DNA of 64,000 nt. Origin: Alphaproteobacteria bacterium (GTDB taxonomy: Bacteria > Pseudomonadota > Alphaproteobacteria > Sphingomonadales > Sphingomonadaceae). The DNA is taken from contig JAUHWC010000001.1 of assembly GCA_030424845.1 (NCBI GenBank), forward strand, positions 849,047 through 913,046, read 5' to 3'. Of the stretch, positions 46,992 through 55,155 are shown piece by piece. The translations under genes and the position numbers were made by a program. Numbering within the stretch: the stretch's first letter is position 1; each line of letters opens with the position of its first letter. The notes under the pieces were generated by a model that did not search any database, was not told the origin of the DNA, and was given only the letters and a program-made list of their open reading frames with translations.

Positions 46992-47552
46992 TCAAAAAGT
47001 CTCGAATTTTTCGCGCAGGCGCAGCCGCGCCCGATAGACGCGGGTCTCGATTGTCTTCTCGGTAACATTCAACAACTCGGCCGCTTCCCGCTGGGAACGG
47101 CCTTCGATCGCCACAAGGACAAGGGCCTCGCGCAACCTGACGGGAAGCCCCGCAATCGCCTTCTGGACGCTCGACAGGGTTTGGCGATCGGCGGCAAGCG
47201 CCTCTGCATCGGGTTGGTCATCCGCCAGCAGGAGATCATCTTCAAGCGTGCCAAATCCGAAGAAACGGGCAGTCTTTCGCCGCCGCAACCTGTCTCTGCA
47301 TTTGTTCAACGTAACCGTTGTCAGGTAGGCGGCCGCTGGCCGCTGCGGATCAAGTTTCGTGCGCGCGACCCAGACCGATGCGAGCGCAGCCTGCACTGCG
47401 TCTTCTGCCTCCTCGGCCGATCCAACCATTCGCCTTGCAAGAGCGAGCAATTGTGGGATGAGCGGCTGGACAAGCCGATCAAACGCTGCCCTGTTCCCAT
47501 CGCGGACCTGCCCAACCAGGCCCCGTTCATCATGCTTTGCGTGCTTCGCCAC
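46992..47552 (-). CDS. ECF sigma factor, CnrH-like
   Basis: Sigma-70 family factor of 186 residues with only sigma-2 and sigma-4. Region 2 is seen in LARRMVGSAEEAEDAVQ and region 4 in SQREAAELLNVTEKTIETRVYRAR, the helix-turn-helix. It is preceded on the same strand by a CnrX-like sensor and a CnrY-like membrane protein, the order of the cnrYXH regulatory operon of Cupriavidus. The start is GTG at 47552. It probably activates its own operon and copAB when released by the anti-sigma protein. Confidence 0.85.
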   Translation of the reverse strand: MAKHAKHDERGLVGQVRDGNRAAFDRLVQPLIPQLLALARRMVGSAEEAEDAVQAALASVWVARTKLDPQRPAAAYLTTVTLNKCRDRLRRRKTARFFGFGTLEDDLLLADDQPDAEALAADRQTLSSVQKAIAGLPVRLREALVLVAIEGRSQREAAELLNVTEKTIETRVYRARLRLREKFETF

Positions 47553-47558
47553 CGCCGA

Positions 47559-47999
47559 TCATTCGCCGGTATCACCGGTGAGTGAAGCGGCAACCTGCCG
47601 ATCGAACTGAACTTGTTGTTCGGCATCGAGCAGGCCCCGCATGGCAAAGACATGGCTTACGGTTGCCTTTTGCAGGTCGCCCATGCGCGTATGAACCTCA
47701 TCAATCGCTGCCGCGACTTTGGGCCCGTATTCATGCTCCTCTTCCATGGCCTTTGCCAGCTGAGCATTGGCGGCACGAAGCGACAATTCCAATCGCTGCC
47801 GCTCAATCGCGAAATCGGCTTCGAGCTGGTCGAGCTGGTCATGCTGGGCAGCGTCAAGTTCCAGCTCGTCATGCACAAATGCATGCAGGCCTTGTTGCTG
47901 GCGGCTATCGCGCCACTCGCTAGCGGCAAAAGCGCCGATACAACCGGCGATGATAGCCAGCACAATCGCGAGCAGGATCTGCGTTCCGCCAATCTTCAT
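47559..47999 (-). CDS. CnrX-like periplasmic metal sensor
   Basis: A 146-residue protein with one N-terminal membrane helix (about residues 8-27) and a periplasmic all-helical domain of the CnrX/NccX (ZraP-like) class. Its candidate ligands, His39, His43, Glu60, His116 and Met120, have the same spacing as the Ni/Co site of Cupriavidus CnrX (His42, His46, Glu63, His119, Met123). It sits between the CnrY-like and CnrH-like genes. The ATG (47999) overlaps the previous stop as ATGA. A long upstream extension of the frame is rejected, because it overlaps the CnrY-like gene. Confidence 0.8.
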   Translation of the reverse strand: MKIGGTQILLAIVLAIIAGCIGAFAASEWRDSRQQQGLHAFVHDELELDAAQHDQLDQLEADFAIERQRLELSLRAANAQLAKAMEEEHEYGPKVAAAIDEVHTRMGDLQKATVSHVFAMRGLLDAEQQVQFDRQVAASLTGDTGE

Positions 48000-48280
48000 G
48001 GCGTCACATGGAGCAGCGTGGCGGGGGAAAGGTCGGTTCCGTCGACGAGTTGATAGCTTGCAGGTTCGGCATAGGCTGGCGCCTGGACTGTTCCGAAACC
48101 GGTGCCAAGGCCTATCACCGCCATACCGGCCATCAGCGCCAGACGGCGGCGTTGGCCCGCGGCTTCTTCCATCTGGCCTGCGCGCATCCACACGCCATCC
48201 ATAAAATCGTCAGACAGCGCAGGCTCCTTGGCGCTACCAAGGGACGCGAGGGCGCGGTCCAGTTGATCTTCGTTCTGCAT
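47996..48280 (-). CDS. CnrY-like anti-sigma membrane protein
   Basis: A 94-residue protein with a cytoplasmic acidic N-terminus (about 44 residues), a single transmembrane helix (RLALMAGMAVIGLGTGFG) and a short periplasmic tail. The size, topology and position before a CnrX-like sensor and an ECF sigma gene all match CnrY, which holds the sigma factor at the membrane. Sequence alone does not identify it; the call rests on topology and context. ATG 48280 is chosen over an in-frame TTG two codons upstream. Confidence 0.65.
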   Translation of the reverse strand: MQNEDQLDRALASLGSAKEPALSDDFMDGVWMRAGQMEEAAGQRRRLALMAGMAVIGLGTGFGTVQAPAYAEPASYQLVDGTDLSPATLLHVTP

Positions 48281-48328
48281 GCTCAATCAATCCTGCTTCT
48301 GCACCAACTTACGTATGCCGCTGCCATT

Positions 48329-48349
48329 CCCCTCAATATTTTTGAGGGG
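48329..48349. repeat. Perfect inverted repeat in the divergent control region
   Basis: CCCCTCAA (48329-48336), TATTT, TTGAGGGG (48342-48349). It lies between the CnrY-like start (48280) and the divergent DUF2231 start (48405). It may be an operator for a regulator of both operons, or an mRNA hairpin; it has no T-run of its own. Confidence 0.6.
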
Positions 48350-48404
48350 TGACGCCAAGCGGTGCGTAATCCTGGATATCTCGACAAGCCAAGGAATGGC
48401 AAAC

Positions 48405-49127
48405 ATGACCAGCAAATCGCACCGCCTTATTTTGCCCATTCTGGCCACTGCCCTGCTTCTAGGCCTGCCTCTGGCGGCCAGCGCGCATGAAGGGCACCAG
48501 GAAGACATGAGCGATGCCGAACTGGTCCAGATGGAAATGCAGGAGCAGGGCCGGCCGGTCAATCATGTAGCGGATCATCACGATGGTGACCGTCACGACG
48601 ATGCTGGCGAGGATCATCATCCCGAAGGAGCCGCAACGGAGGACGCGCCGGCCATTGAACCCCTGACACCGGAGCAAGCCATGGAAGCAGCGATTGCGCA
48701 AAATCGCGCCTCTTCGGTAAGCGATGTGCTTGGCCGCTTGCATCCGGTTGCCGCACATTTCCCGATCGCACTGTTGCTAGCCGCAGCAATTGCCGAACTC
48801 ATGTTGCTGGTGCGACCATCCACCGGTCTGGAGGTGACCTCCCGCTTCCTCATTGCAGGGGGAGCGGCTGGTGCCGTTGTCGCGGCACTGCTGGGCTGGA
48901 TAGCAGCAGGCTGGCGCCTCACGGACCGCTCCGAGACGCTGGCCATCCACCGTTGGAACGGGACCGCGATCGCCGCCCTCGCCATCGTGGCCACCTGGCT
49001 CGCGTTCCGAAGCGAGAGCAGGACAGCCCTGCGGGCCGTCCTTCTGGTTCTCGCCATTGCCATCGCCGCGCAAGGTTACCTTGGCGGAGAAATGGTGTTC
49101 GGCCCCAACCATTTAGGAATCAGGTAG
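48405..49127 (+). CDS. DUF2231 domain membrane protein
   Basis: A 240-residue protein. A signal peptide (LILPILATALLLGLPLAASA) is followed by a His/Asp/Glu-rich periplasmic stretch (about residues 25-75) and then DUF2231 (HPVAAHFPIALLLAAAIAELML), with four helices. DUF2231 proteins often accompany metal or cytochrome genes and their function is unknown. AAGGA lies 10 bases before ATG 48405, which decides this start over ATG 48396. It is the first of four co-directional genes, divergent from the CnrYXH-like set. Confidence 0.8.
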   Translation: MTSKSHRLILPILATALLLGLPLAASAHEGHQEDMSDAELVQMEMQEQGRPVNHVADHHDGDRHDDAGEDHHPEGAATEDAPAIEPLTPEQAMEAAIAQNRASSVSDVLGRLHPVAAHFPIALLLAAAIAELMLLVRPSTGLEVTSRFLIAGGAAGAVVAALLGWIAAGWRLTDRSETLAIHRWNGTAIAALAIVATWLAFRSESRTALRAVLLVLAIAIAAQGYLGGEMVFGPNHLGIR

Positions 49128-49133
49128 GCAACA

Positions 49134-49502
49134 ATGAACCTCAAATTGCGATCAACACCTTTCACCAAACTCGTCCTTCCGCTGTCGATGCTTGGACTTG
49201 CCGCATGCAGCGATGCACCGGCGCAAGACGAGACCGCATCGACGGGCGAAGTGCCAACATCCGCTGCGCCGGGCGCTTTGGCACCAGCCGAGCCAAACAC
49301 AGTGCAGCCGCAGGTCGCGACTGACGAGCCGCGTTTGACCGGTCAAGGCACCTCAATCCGTCAACCCACGCTTCCAGTCGCGGCTTCTGCGCCACCTGCT
49401 GAAAGGGCTAGCGGAGCGTCCGAACCGACGACCGCAACACTGGACCAGCATGCGGGCCACGACATGACCAATCACGAAATGGAAGGGATGCATTCGCAAT
49501 GA
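49134..49502 (+). CDS. Small lipoprotein with His/Met-rich end
   Basis: A 122-residue protein of unknown family. A lipobox (LGLAAC) follows a hydrophobic segment, so it is probably an envelope lipoprotein. The middle is Pro/Ala/Thr-rich and likely unstructured. The last ~18 residues (HAGHDMTNHEMEGMHSQ) are rich in His and Met, as in copper-binding periplasmic proteins. It lies six bases after the DUF2231 gene and overlaps the DUF411 start, so it is part of the same operon. Confidence 0.7.
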   Translation: MNLKLRSTPFTKLVLPLSMLGLAACSDAPAQDETASTGEVPTSAAPGALAPAEPNTVQPQVATDEPRLTGQGTSIRQPTLPVAASAPPAERASGASEPTTATLDQHAGHDMTNHEMEGMHSQ

Positions 49503-49966
49503 CTACCTTGAAGATACACTCCGCAATCCGTCGCCCGATTGCAGCAGGGCTTTTCATGCTCCTGGCGGCGTGCTCCAACGCGGCGCAAGCAGCGAGCTAC
49601 ACCATGTTTCGCGACCCGAATTGCGGGTGCTGCGAAGAATGGGCCGATCATGTCCATGCGGGCATGCAGGCCGAGATCGTAGTGGAGAACAGCACTGACA
49701 TGGGCGCGATCAAGGATCGCGAAGGCGTGCCGGTCGATTTGCGGTCGTGTCACACGATGGTCGTCGATGGATATGTGATCGAAGGCCACGTCCCGGCAGC
49801 GGATATAGCCCGCCTCCTGCGTGAGCGACCGGAAGGCATCAAAGGTCTCGCGGTTCCCGGCATGCCGATCGGCTCGCCGGGGATGGAAATGGGTGATCGC
49901 ACGCAACCCTACCAGGTGATTGCTTTCGGCAGCGCCGGTCGCAGCGTTTTTGCCAGTTACGAATAG
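49499..49966 (+). CDS. DUF411 family metal-binding protein
   Basis: Periplasmic protein of 155 residues. A hydrophobic N-terminus with a LMLLAAC lipobox-like site is followed by the DUF411 domain: MFRDPNCGCCEEWADH (CxCC motif), SCHTMVVDGYVIEGHVPA and GLAVPGMPIGSPGMEMG. These proteins commonly accompany copper genes and are thought to bind copper. The ATG overlaps the end of the lipoprotein gene by four bases. Confidence 0.88.
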   Translation: MTTLKIHSAIRRPIAAGLFMLLAACSNAAQAASYTMFRDPNCGCCEEWADHVHAGMQAEIVVENSTDMGAIKDREGVPVDLRSCHTMVVDGYVIEGHVPAADIARLLRERPEGIKGLAVPGMPIGSPGMEMGDRTQPYQVIAFGSAGRSVFASYE

Positions 49967-49984
49967 AACCGAAGGGAAATGACT

Positions 49985-50353
49985 ATGAAACGATTGATTG
50001 TGACACTGGCTGCAGGAAGCATGTTTGCAGGACCGCTTGCAGCGCAGGACCAGGATACTCCTGCCGGAGCCGAACAACCGCAGATGTGCGAAATGATGCA
50101 CAACGGCGAGCGGATGCAGGGCATGATGATGCGCGGCGAGAATGGCATGATGACCTGCCAGATGATGGAACATGGCGAGATGGATCATGCAGCCGTGGAT
50201 CACGGAAAGATGGACCATAGCCAGATGAGCCATGACCACATGAATCATGGGCAGCACGCGGAACCCGGCGCGATCGAAAGTGAGGCGGAAGCTCCCCAGG
50301 GCGAACCTGCGGAGCAAGATCATTCGGCACACGAAGGCCACACCCCAGGCTGA
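49985..50353 (+). CDS. Met/His-rich periplasmic protein
   Basis: A 122-residue secreted protein. Signal peptide: RLIVTLAAGSMFAGPLAAQ. The mature part holds many Met and His residues in short repeats (MMHNGERMQGMMMRG; MDHAAVDHGKMDHSQMSHDHMNHG), like the MDH repeats of CopB in this island, so it is probably a copper-binding protein. AAGGGA lies 8 bases before ATG 49985, preferred over the ATG at 49979 that abuts that site. Confidence 0.75.
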   Translation: MKRLIVTLAAGSMFAGPLAAQDQDTPAGAEQPQMCEMMHNGERMQGMMMRGENGMMTCQMMEHGEMDHAAVDHGKMDHSQMSHDHMNHGQHAEPGAIESEAEAPQGEPAEQDHSAHEGHTPG

Positions 50354-50395
50354 GCCGTGACCGCCGGATGCGGAAACAGGCAAGCGGACCGAAAG

Positions 50396-50668
50396 TCAGC
50401 GTGCCTGCTTCTCAAGAAGGGCGATCAGTTCGGAGATCTTTTCCCGCTGATCGTCCTTCGACCCGGAATTGATCGCTTCATCCAGGCAATGGCTGGCATG
50501 GATCTTGAGGACCTGCATGCGCGTTGCCCGCAAGGCCGCCTCAACAGAAGCGAATTGCTGGAGAATTTCGATGCAATACCGATCTTCCTCCATCATCCTG
50601 GCAATACCGCGCGCCTGCCCCTCTATACGGCGCATACGAGCGATTTCCTTCTCGAACTTGTTGTCCAT
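50396..50668 (-). CDS. csoR: CsoR-family copper-sensing repressor
   Basis: A 90-residue all-helical repressor. Cu(I) ligands Cys32, His57 and Cys61 have exactly the spacing of M. tuberculosis CsoR (Cys36, His61, Cys65), so copper rather than formaldehyde or nickel sensing is indicated. RIEGQARGIARMM is the family's N-terminal DNA-contacting helix. It diverges from the DUF5676-ATPase-permease operon, with a perfect palindrome between them as its likely operator. When it binds Cu(I) the repressor should leave the DNA. Confidence 0.9.
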   Translation of the reverse strand: MDNKFEKEIARMRRIEGQARGIARMMEEDRYCIEILQQFASVEAALRATRMQVLKIHASHCLDEAINSGSKDDQREKISELIALLEKQAR

Positions 50669-50745
50669 GCCTTCCCCATGCCAGCTTTGGCGCCATCCGC
50701 CAATCGGCCTTGATGCTGGGCAGACTTGAAACTCAGGCCATCTAT

Positions 50746-50765
50746 TACTATACCCCCCTATAGTA
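50746..50765. promoter_or_regulatory. CsoR operator
   Basis: TACTATA-CCCCCC-TATAGTA: a 7-bp perfect inverted repeat around a C6 tract, the layout of CsoR/RcnR-family operators. It lies 77 bases from the csoR start and 20 bases from the DUF5676 start. TATAGTAT may also serve as the -10 of the rightward promoter. Confidence 0.75.
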
Positions 50766-50785
50766 TATTTGGAAGGAGAAGAGCA

Positions 50786-51058
50786 ATGCCGAATTCTTCA
50801 TCAGTTACAAGCGTCAAGGTCTGGGGCTGGACATTCAGCACCTTCCTCCTGGTTACCTATCTGCTCTGTATCGGGTTTGGATTGGTAGCCCCCGATCAAA
50901 TGCACATGCACAGGGCATGGGCACCTCTCCTTCCCGGATTTGAGTGGCTGACCCTGACCGGCTTCCTCGCAGGTGCGGTCGGGAGCTTTCTCTATGGTTG
51001 GTATGCAGCGTTCCTCCTGGTGCCACTCTACAATTTCTTCAGCCAGCGCGCCGGTTGA
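50786..51058 (+). CDS. DUF5676 family membrane protein
   Basis: A 90-residue inner-membrane protein with two hydrophobic segments (about residues 17-37 and 58-80), separated by APDQMHMHRAWAPL. The family regularly sits beside copper P-type ATPases and its role is unknown; the MHMH loop could bind metal. GGAAGGAG precedes ATG 50786. It is the first gene after the CsoR operator. Confidence 0.82.
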   Translation: MPNSSSVTSVKVWGWTFSTFLLVTYLLCIGFGLVAPDQMHMHRAWAPLLPGFEWLTLTGFLAGAVGSFLYGWYAAFLLVPLYNFFSQRAG

Positions 51059-51087
51059 GACCAGCCTGATCAAAGGAACAAGCACCA

Positions 51088-53325
51088 ATGGCACACGACA
51101 AGAACCATACGGACCAAGATCATGCCGCCCATTGCTGCCATGGCGACAGCAATGCCGAAGTTCCCAGTGACGGACGTTATGATACCGTCCCGGAAGGTTA
51201 TGAGGGGGCGATCTACATCTGCCCCATGCACCCGGAAGTCCGGCAAACGCATCAGGGGTCATGCCCCATTTGCGGCATGGCGCTTGAACTAGAATCGGCC
51301 ACCATGGTCGATGACGGGCCGAACCTGGAACTTGTCGATTTCACGCGCCGCTTCTGGGTCGGCGCTGTTCTGACTATCCCATTGCTGATCCTGACCATGG
51401 GGCCGCTGGTTGGCCTCTCCGGCATTCGTGACATCTTTGGCGAACGCGCCACGCTTTGGATCGAGCTTGTCCTTGGCACGCCGGTGGTGCTGTGGTGCGG
51501 CTGGCCCTTCCTGGAGCGTGGCTGGAACTCGTTCCGCACGCGCAATCTCAACATGTTCTCGCTGATCGGCATGGGCGTGATCGCGGCCTATGTCTTCAGC
51601 CTTGTTGCTGTGATCGCACCCGACATTTTCCCTGACGGCTTCCGCGATGCGCAAGGCCATGTCGGGGTCTATTTTGAGGCTGCGGCAGTCATCGTGACGC
51701 TGGTCCTGCTTGGCCAGGTCATGGAATTGCGCGCGCGCGAGGGCACCGGCAAGGCAATCCGCGCGCTCCTCGACCTTGCAGCAAAGACAGCCCGCATCAT
51801 CCGTGAGGATGGCAGCGAGGAGGAAATCCCGCTTGAACATGTGCATGTCGGTGATCGCCTGCGCGTGCGGCCGGGCGAGAAAGTGCCAGTAGACGGTGAA
51901 GTCGTTGATGGCCGATCGTCTGTCGATGAAAGCATGATTACGGGCGAACCTGTTCCGGTCGAGAAAGTGGCAGGCGACGCCGTGACCGGCGCCACGATCA
52001 ATGGCACCGGTAGCCTCGTGATCGAGGCGAAGCGCGTGGGCTCGGACACCATGCTGGCGCAGATTGTCGAGATGGTCGCTGCCGCCCAGCGTTCGCGCGC
52101 GCCAATCCAGAAATATGCCGACAAGGTTGCTGGCTGGTTCGTCCCGGCGGTAATCGGCGTCGCCGTTCTCGCTTTCCTCAGCTGGGCAATCTGGGGGCCG
52201 GAACCTGCTCTCGCCTATGCCCTGGTTGCAGCAGTAGCCGTCCTCATTATCGCCTGCCCCTGTGCGCTTGGCCTAGCCACTCCCATGTCGATCATGACTG
52301 CCACGGGACGCGGCGCGCAGGCTGGCGTGCTGATCAAGAATGCCGAAGCGCTCGAACGTTTCGAGAAGATCGACACGCTGATCGTCGACAAGACCGGAAC
52401 GCTGACCGAGGGCAAGCCGAAACTGGTGGCCGTCCTGCCGGAGCAGGGGTTCGAGGAAAGCAAAGTTCTGCGCACCGCCGCCTCACTTGAACGCGGCTCC
52501 GAACATCCACTTGCGGAAGCCATCGTTAACGGTGCGGAAGAACGCGGCATTGCTCTTGCCAAAGCCGAAGACTTCGAAGCCGTCACCGGCAAGGGCGTGA
52601 AAGGCACAGTGGATGGCCGTATGGTCGCGCTCGGCAACAAGGCCATGATCGAGGATCTGGGCCTTGCTGCCGGTGATCTGGTCGAAAAGGCCAATCAGCG
52701 CCGCGACGAAGGCGAGACGGTGATGTTCGTTGCCATCGATGGGGCTATTGCGGGCCTCGTCAGCGTGGCAGACCCGGTTAAGCAATCCACGCCCGATGCG
52801 CTCAAGGCGCTGCACGCGCTTGGCCTTCGCATCATCATGGCGACGGGCGACAATGAACGCACCGCCAAGGCTGTCGCCGCGCGGCTCGGCATCGACGAGA
52901 TCCGCGCCGATGTTCTGCCGGAAGATAAAGCCCGCATCATACGCGAATTGCAGGAGGGCGGAGCCAGGGTGGCCATGGCAGGCGACGGTGTGAACGATGC
53001 CCCGGCACTGGCGCAGGCCGATGTCGGCATCGCCATGGGCACCGGCGCGGATGTCGCGATCGAAAGCGCTGGGATCACTCTGGTGAAGGGCAATCTTGAC
53101 GGGATTGTCCGCGCCCGTCGCCTCGCCCAAGCGACCATGCGCAATATCCGGCAGAACCTGTTCTTCGCCTTGATCTACAATGCTGCTGGCGTGCCGGTTG
53201 CAGCTGGCGTCCTTTACCCAATCCTCGGCATCCTCATCAGTCCGATGTTCGCGGCCTTTGCAATGAGTGCATCTTCGATCTCGGTCGTCTTGAACTCCCT
53301 GCGGCTGCGGACGGCAAGGCTGTGA
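51088..53325 (+). CDS. copA: Cu(I)-exporting P1B-type ATPase
   Basis: Heavy-metal transporting ATPase of 745 residues in the inner membrane. Instead of HMA domains, it has an N-terminal heavy-metal-binding domain (YICPMHPEV ... CPICGMALE, about residues 43-68) after a His-rich start. The transmembrane metal site has the CPC motif (IIACPCALG), and the last helices read YNAAGVP and [12 protein letters not shown], the P1B-1 copper signature. DKTGTLT holds the phosphorylated Asp, and SITGEP-like SMITGEP and [10 protein letters not shown] are present. Not to be confused with the multicopper oxidase also called copA. Confidence 0.94.
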   Translation: MAHDKNHTDQDHAAHCCHGDSNAEVPSDGRYDTVPEGYEGAIYICPMHPEVRQTHQGSCPICGMALELESATMVDDGPNLELVDFTRRFWVGAVLTIPLLILTMGPLVGLSGIRDIFGERATLWIELVLGTPVVLWCGWPFLERGWNSFRTRNLNMFSLIGMGVIAAYVFSLVAVIAPDIFPDGFRDAQGHVGVYFEAAAVIVTLVLLGQVMELRAREGTGKAIRALLDLAAKTARIIREDGSEEEIPLEHVHVGDRLRVRPGEKVPVDGEVVDGRSSVDESMITGEPVPVEKVAGDAVTGATINGTGSLVIEAKRVGSDTMLAQIVEMVAAAQRSRAPIQKYADKVAGWFVPAVIGVAVLAFLSWAIWGPEPALAYALVAAVAVLIIACPCALGLATPMSIMTATGRGAQAGVLIKNAEALERFEKIDTLIVDKTGTLTEGKPKLVAVLPEQGFEESKVLRTAASLERGSEHPLAEAIVNGAEERGIALAKAEDFEAVTGKGVKGTVDGRMVALGNKAMIEDLGLAAGDLVEKANQRRDEGETVMFVAIDGAIAGLVSVADPVKQSTPDALKALHALGLRIIMATGDNERTAKAVAARLGIDEIRADVLPEDKARIIRELQEGGARVAMAGDGVNDAPALAQADVGIAMGTGADVAIESAGITLVKGNLDGIVRARRLAQATMRNIRQNLFFALIYNAAGVPVAAGVLYPILGILISPMFAAFAMSASSISVVLNSLRLRTARL

Positions 53326-54656
53326 TGGACGGGCACCAAAATCATACCGATGGGCAGCACTCGCACGGCGGCTCGGAAAAGGGAAGCATATCGCTCGGCG
53401 GCGCTGTCGCCATGGGCACCGGGGTGATGATCGGCGCGGGGATATTTGCTCTTACCGGACAGATCGCCGAACTCGCCGGACCATTGTTCCCGCTGTCCTT
53501 CATCGCCGGTGCCTTCGTCACCGCGCTGGCGGCCTACAGTTATATCAAGATGTCCAACGCCTGGCCTTCGTCGGGCGGCATCGCGATGATCCTGCAGAAG
53601 GCATACGGTCCCGGAACCATAGCCGCTGCGGCTTCCCTGCTCATGGCGCTTTCGATGGTGATCAACGAAAGCCTCGTTGCGAGGACATTTGCCACCTACG
53701 CGCTGCGACCGTTCGATTTGCAGGACAATGGCCTCCTGCAGTCGGCTCTTGCGCTGGCGCTGATCATCTTTGCCTATTTTGTGAATGCTTCGGGCAATCG
53801 TTCGGTGAGCATGGTCTCGATTGTCATGTCCGCGATCAAGATCGGCGGCATCGCGATCTTTGCTGTCGCAGCCCTCTGGATGAGCGGGTTTTCCGGTGGT
53901 GCTTTCGCCGAACCGACAGCCGGGTTCGGATGGTCAGGGCTTGTTGCCTCGGTCGCTTTCTCCATCCTTGCCTTCAAGGGGTTCACGACGATCACGAACA
54001 GCGGCGGAGAGATAGTTGACCCGCACCGCAATGTCGGGCGCACGATCATGATCGCCATCGGCATCTGCGTAGTGACCTACCTCCTCGTTGCAGCTGCCGT
54101 GGGAGCCAGTCTGGACATCGATCAAATCGTGGCGGCGCGTGATTACTCGCTGGCGGCAGCTGCCGAGCCAGCGCTTGGCCGCGTCGGGTTCTGGTTCACG
54201 ATTGTCATTGCCATTACCGCCACCGCTTCGGGCGTCGTGGCGAGCGTGTTCGCCGTATCGCGCATGCTCACCATGCTCACCGAAATGAACATGATCCCGC
54301 ACAGCCATTTCGGGATGTCAGGCAGCCTGCGCAGTCACCTGTTGGTCTACACCGTGGTGGTCGCAGGAACGCTGGCCGTCCTGTTCGACCTCTCACGAAT
54401 CGCTGCCCTTGGGGTGTTCTTTTACTTGGTCATGGACATGCTCGTGCACTGGGGTGTGCTGCGCTATCTGCGCAAGGAGATCGGAGCCCGCGCTGAGATC
54501 CTGCTTGCAGCACTGGCAGCAGATGCAGTCGTTCTTGGCGCTTTCACCTGGATTAAGCTTCAAAGCGATCCCGGCATCGTGGCGTATGCCGCAATCGGGA
54601 TGTTCTTTGTCTTTGGTGGCGAGCACTTGTTCCTGCGCGGTCAAAAGGGGCGATAG
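53325..54656 (+). CDS. APC-family permease in the copper operon
   Basis: A 443-residue amino acid/polyamine/organocation (APC) permease with about 12 transmembrane helices. VMIGAGIFALTGQIAELAG is the family's helix-1 signature and KGFTTITNSGGEIVDP is in the expected helix-6 region. The N-terminus is His-rich (DGHQNHTDGQHSHGG). The ATG at 53325 overlaps the ATPase stop by one base (TGATG), so it is firmly coupled to the copper exporter. The substrate is unknown; an amino acid that binds copper is one possibility (inference). Confidence 0.83.
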   Translation: MDGHQNHTDGQHSHGGSEKGSISLGGAVAMGTGVMIGAGIFALTGQIAELAGPLFPLSFIAGAFVTALAAYSYIKMSNAWPSSGGIAMILQKAYGPGTIAAAASLLMALSMVINESLVARTFATYALRPFDLQDNGLLQSALALALIIFAYFVNASGNRSVSMVSIVMSAIKIGGIAIFAVAALWMSGFSGGAFAEPTAGFGWSGLVASVAFSILAFKGFTTITNSGGEIVDPHRNVGRTIMIAIGICVVTYLLVAAAVGASLDIDQIVAARDYSLAAAAEPALGRVGFWFTIVIAITATASGVVASVFAVSRMLTMLTEMNMIPHSHFGMSGSLRSHLLVYTVVVAGTLAVLFDLSRIAALGVFFYLVMDMLVHWGVLRYLRKEIGARAEILLAALAADAVVLGAFTWIKLQSDPGIVAYAAIGMFFVFGGEHLFLRGQKGR

Positions 54657-54666
54657 GGCAATGGTC

Positions 54667-55083
54667 CTAATGCGCCTGCTGGCAATGATGGTGGTCAGCC
54701 AGAGATTCCAGGACGTAGCAGTCTGACGATTTCCCTTCGCCGTCACACCCTCTTGCAATCCGAGCAAGTTCCTTTTCCAGAGAACGAAGCTTCTTAATGC
54801 GGGCACGAACATCGCCCAGCTGCGCGGACGCAATCTCGGTGGCGGCCTCACAAGAACGATCGGGGTTGTCCTGCAATTCGATAAGGGATGAGATGGCCTC
54901 GATAGTGAAACCGAGTTCGCGAGCATGCTTGATGAAGGTCAGACGCTCGAGGCCCGCGTTATCATAGCGCCTTTGGTTTCCATGAGTGCGTTCGGGGACG
55001 CTCATGAGCCCAGTTTGCTCGTAGTAACGGATCGTTGGCACCTTCACATTGGTGCGCCGAGACAGCTCCCCAATAGAATACAT
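54667..55083 (-). CDS. MerR-family regulator, CadR/PbrR/ZntR type
   Basis: A 138-residue metal-responsive activator. The N-terminal winged helix (YSIGELSRRTNVKVPTIRYYEQTGLM) is followed by the long dimer helix. Cys78, Cys113 and Cys122 sit close to the metal-ligand spacing of CadR/ZntR (Cys77-79, Cys112-114, Cys119-124), pointing to divalent Cd, Pb or Zn rather than Cu(I). The tail HHHC (131-134) could add ligands. It diverges from the transglutaminase-CDF-czc operon and its binding site is visible. It is convergent with the APC permease, 10 bases apart. Confidence 0.86.
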   Translation of the reverse strand: MYSIGELSRRTNVKVPTIRYYEQTGLMSVPERTHGNQRRYDNAGLERLTFIKHARELGFTIEAISSLIELQDNPDRSCEAATEIASAQLGDVRARIKKLRSLEKELARIARGCDGEGKSSDCYVLESLADHHHCQQAH

Positions 55084-55092
55084 AAAAACCTC

Positions 55093-55123
55093 TTGAACCT
55101 CTAGTTACTAGAGGTGTTACAAG
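55093..55123 (+). promoter_or_regulatory. MerR-type promoter with perfect dyad
   Basis: TTGAAC (-35, 55093-55098), a 19-base spacer and TACAAG (-10, 55118-55123). Centred in the spacer is ACCTCTAGT-T-ACTAGAGGT (55097-55115), a 9-bp perfect inverted repeat. The overlong spacer and palindrome are the signature of MerR-family promoters, and the dyad matches CadR/PbrR/ZntR sites. It should drive the 55156 gene and the czc genes. Confidence 0.85.
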
Positions 55124-55155
55124 AGTTCGCACGGACAATCCAGGGCTTTAGAATT

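Noticed and set aside
48000..48191. Upstream extension of the CnrX-like frame
   Set aside because: It overlaps the CnrY-like gene in another frame and removes the membrane anchor from the N-terminus.
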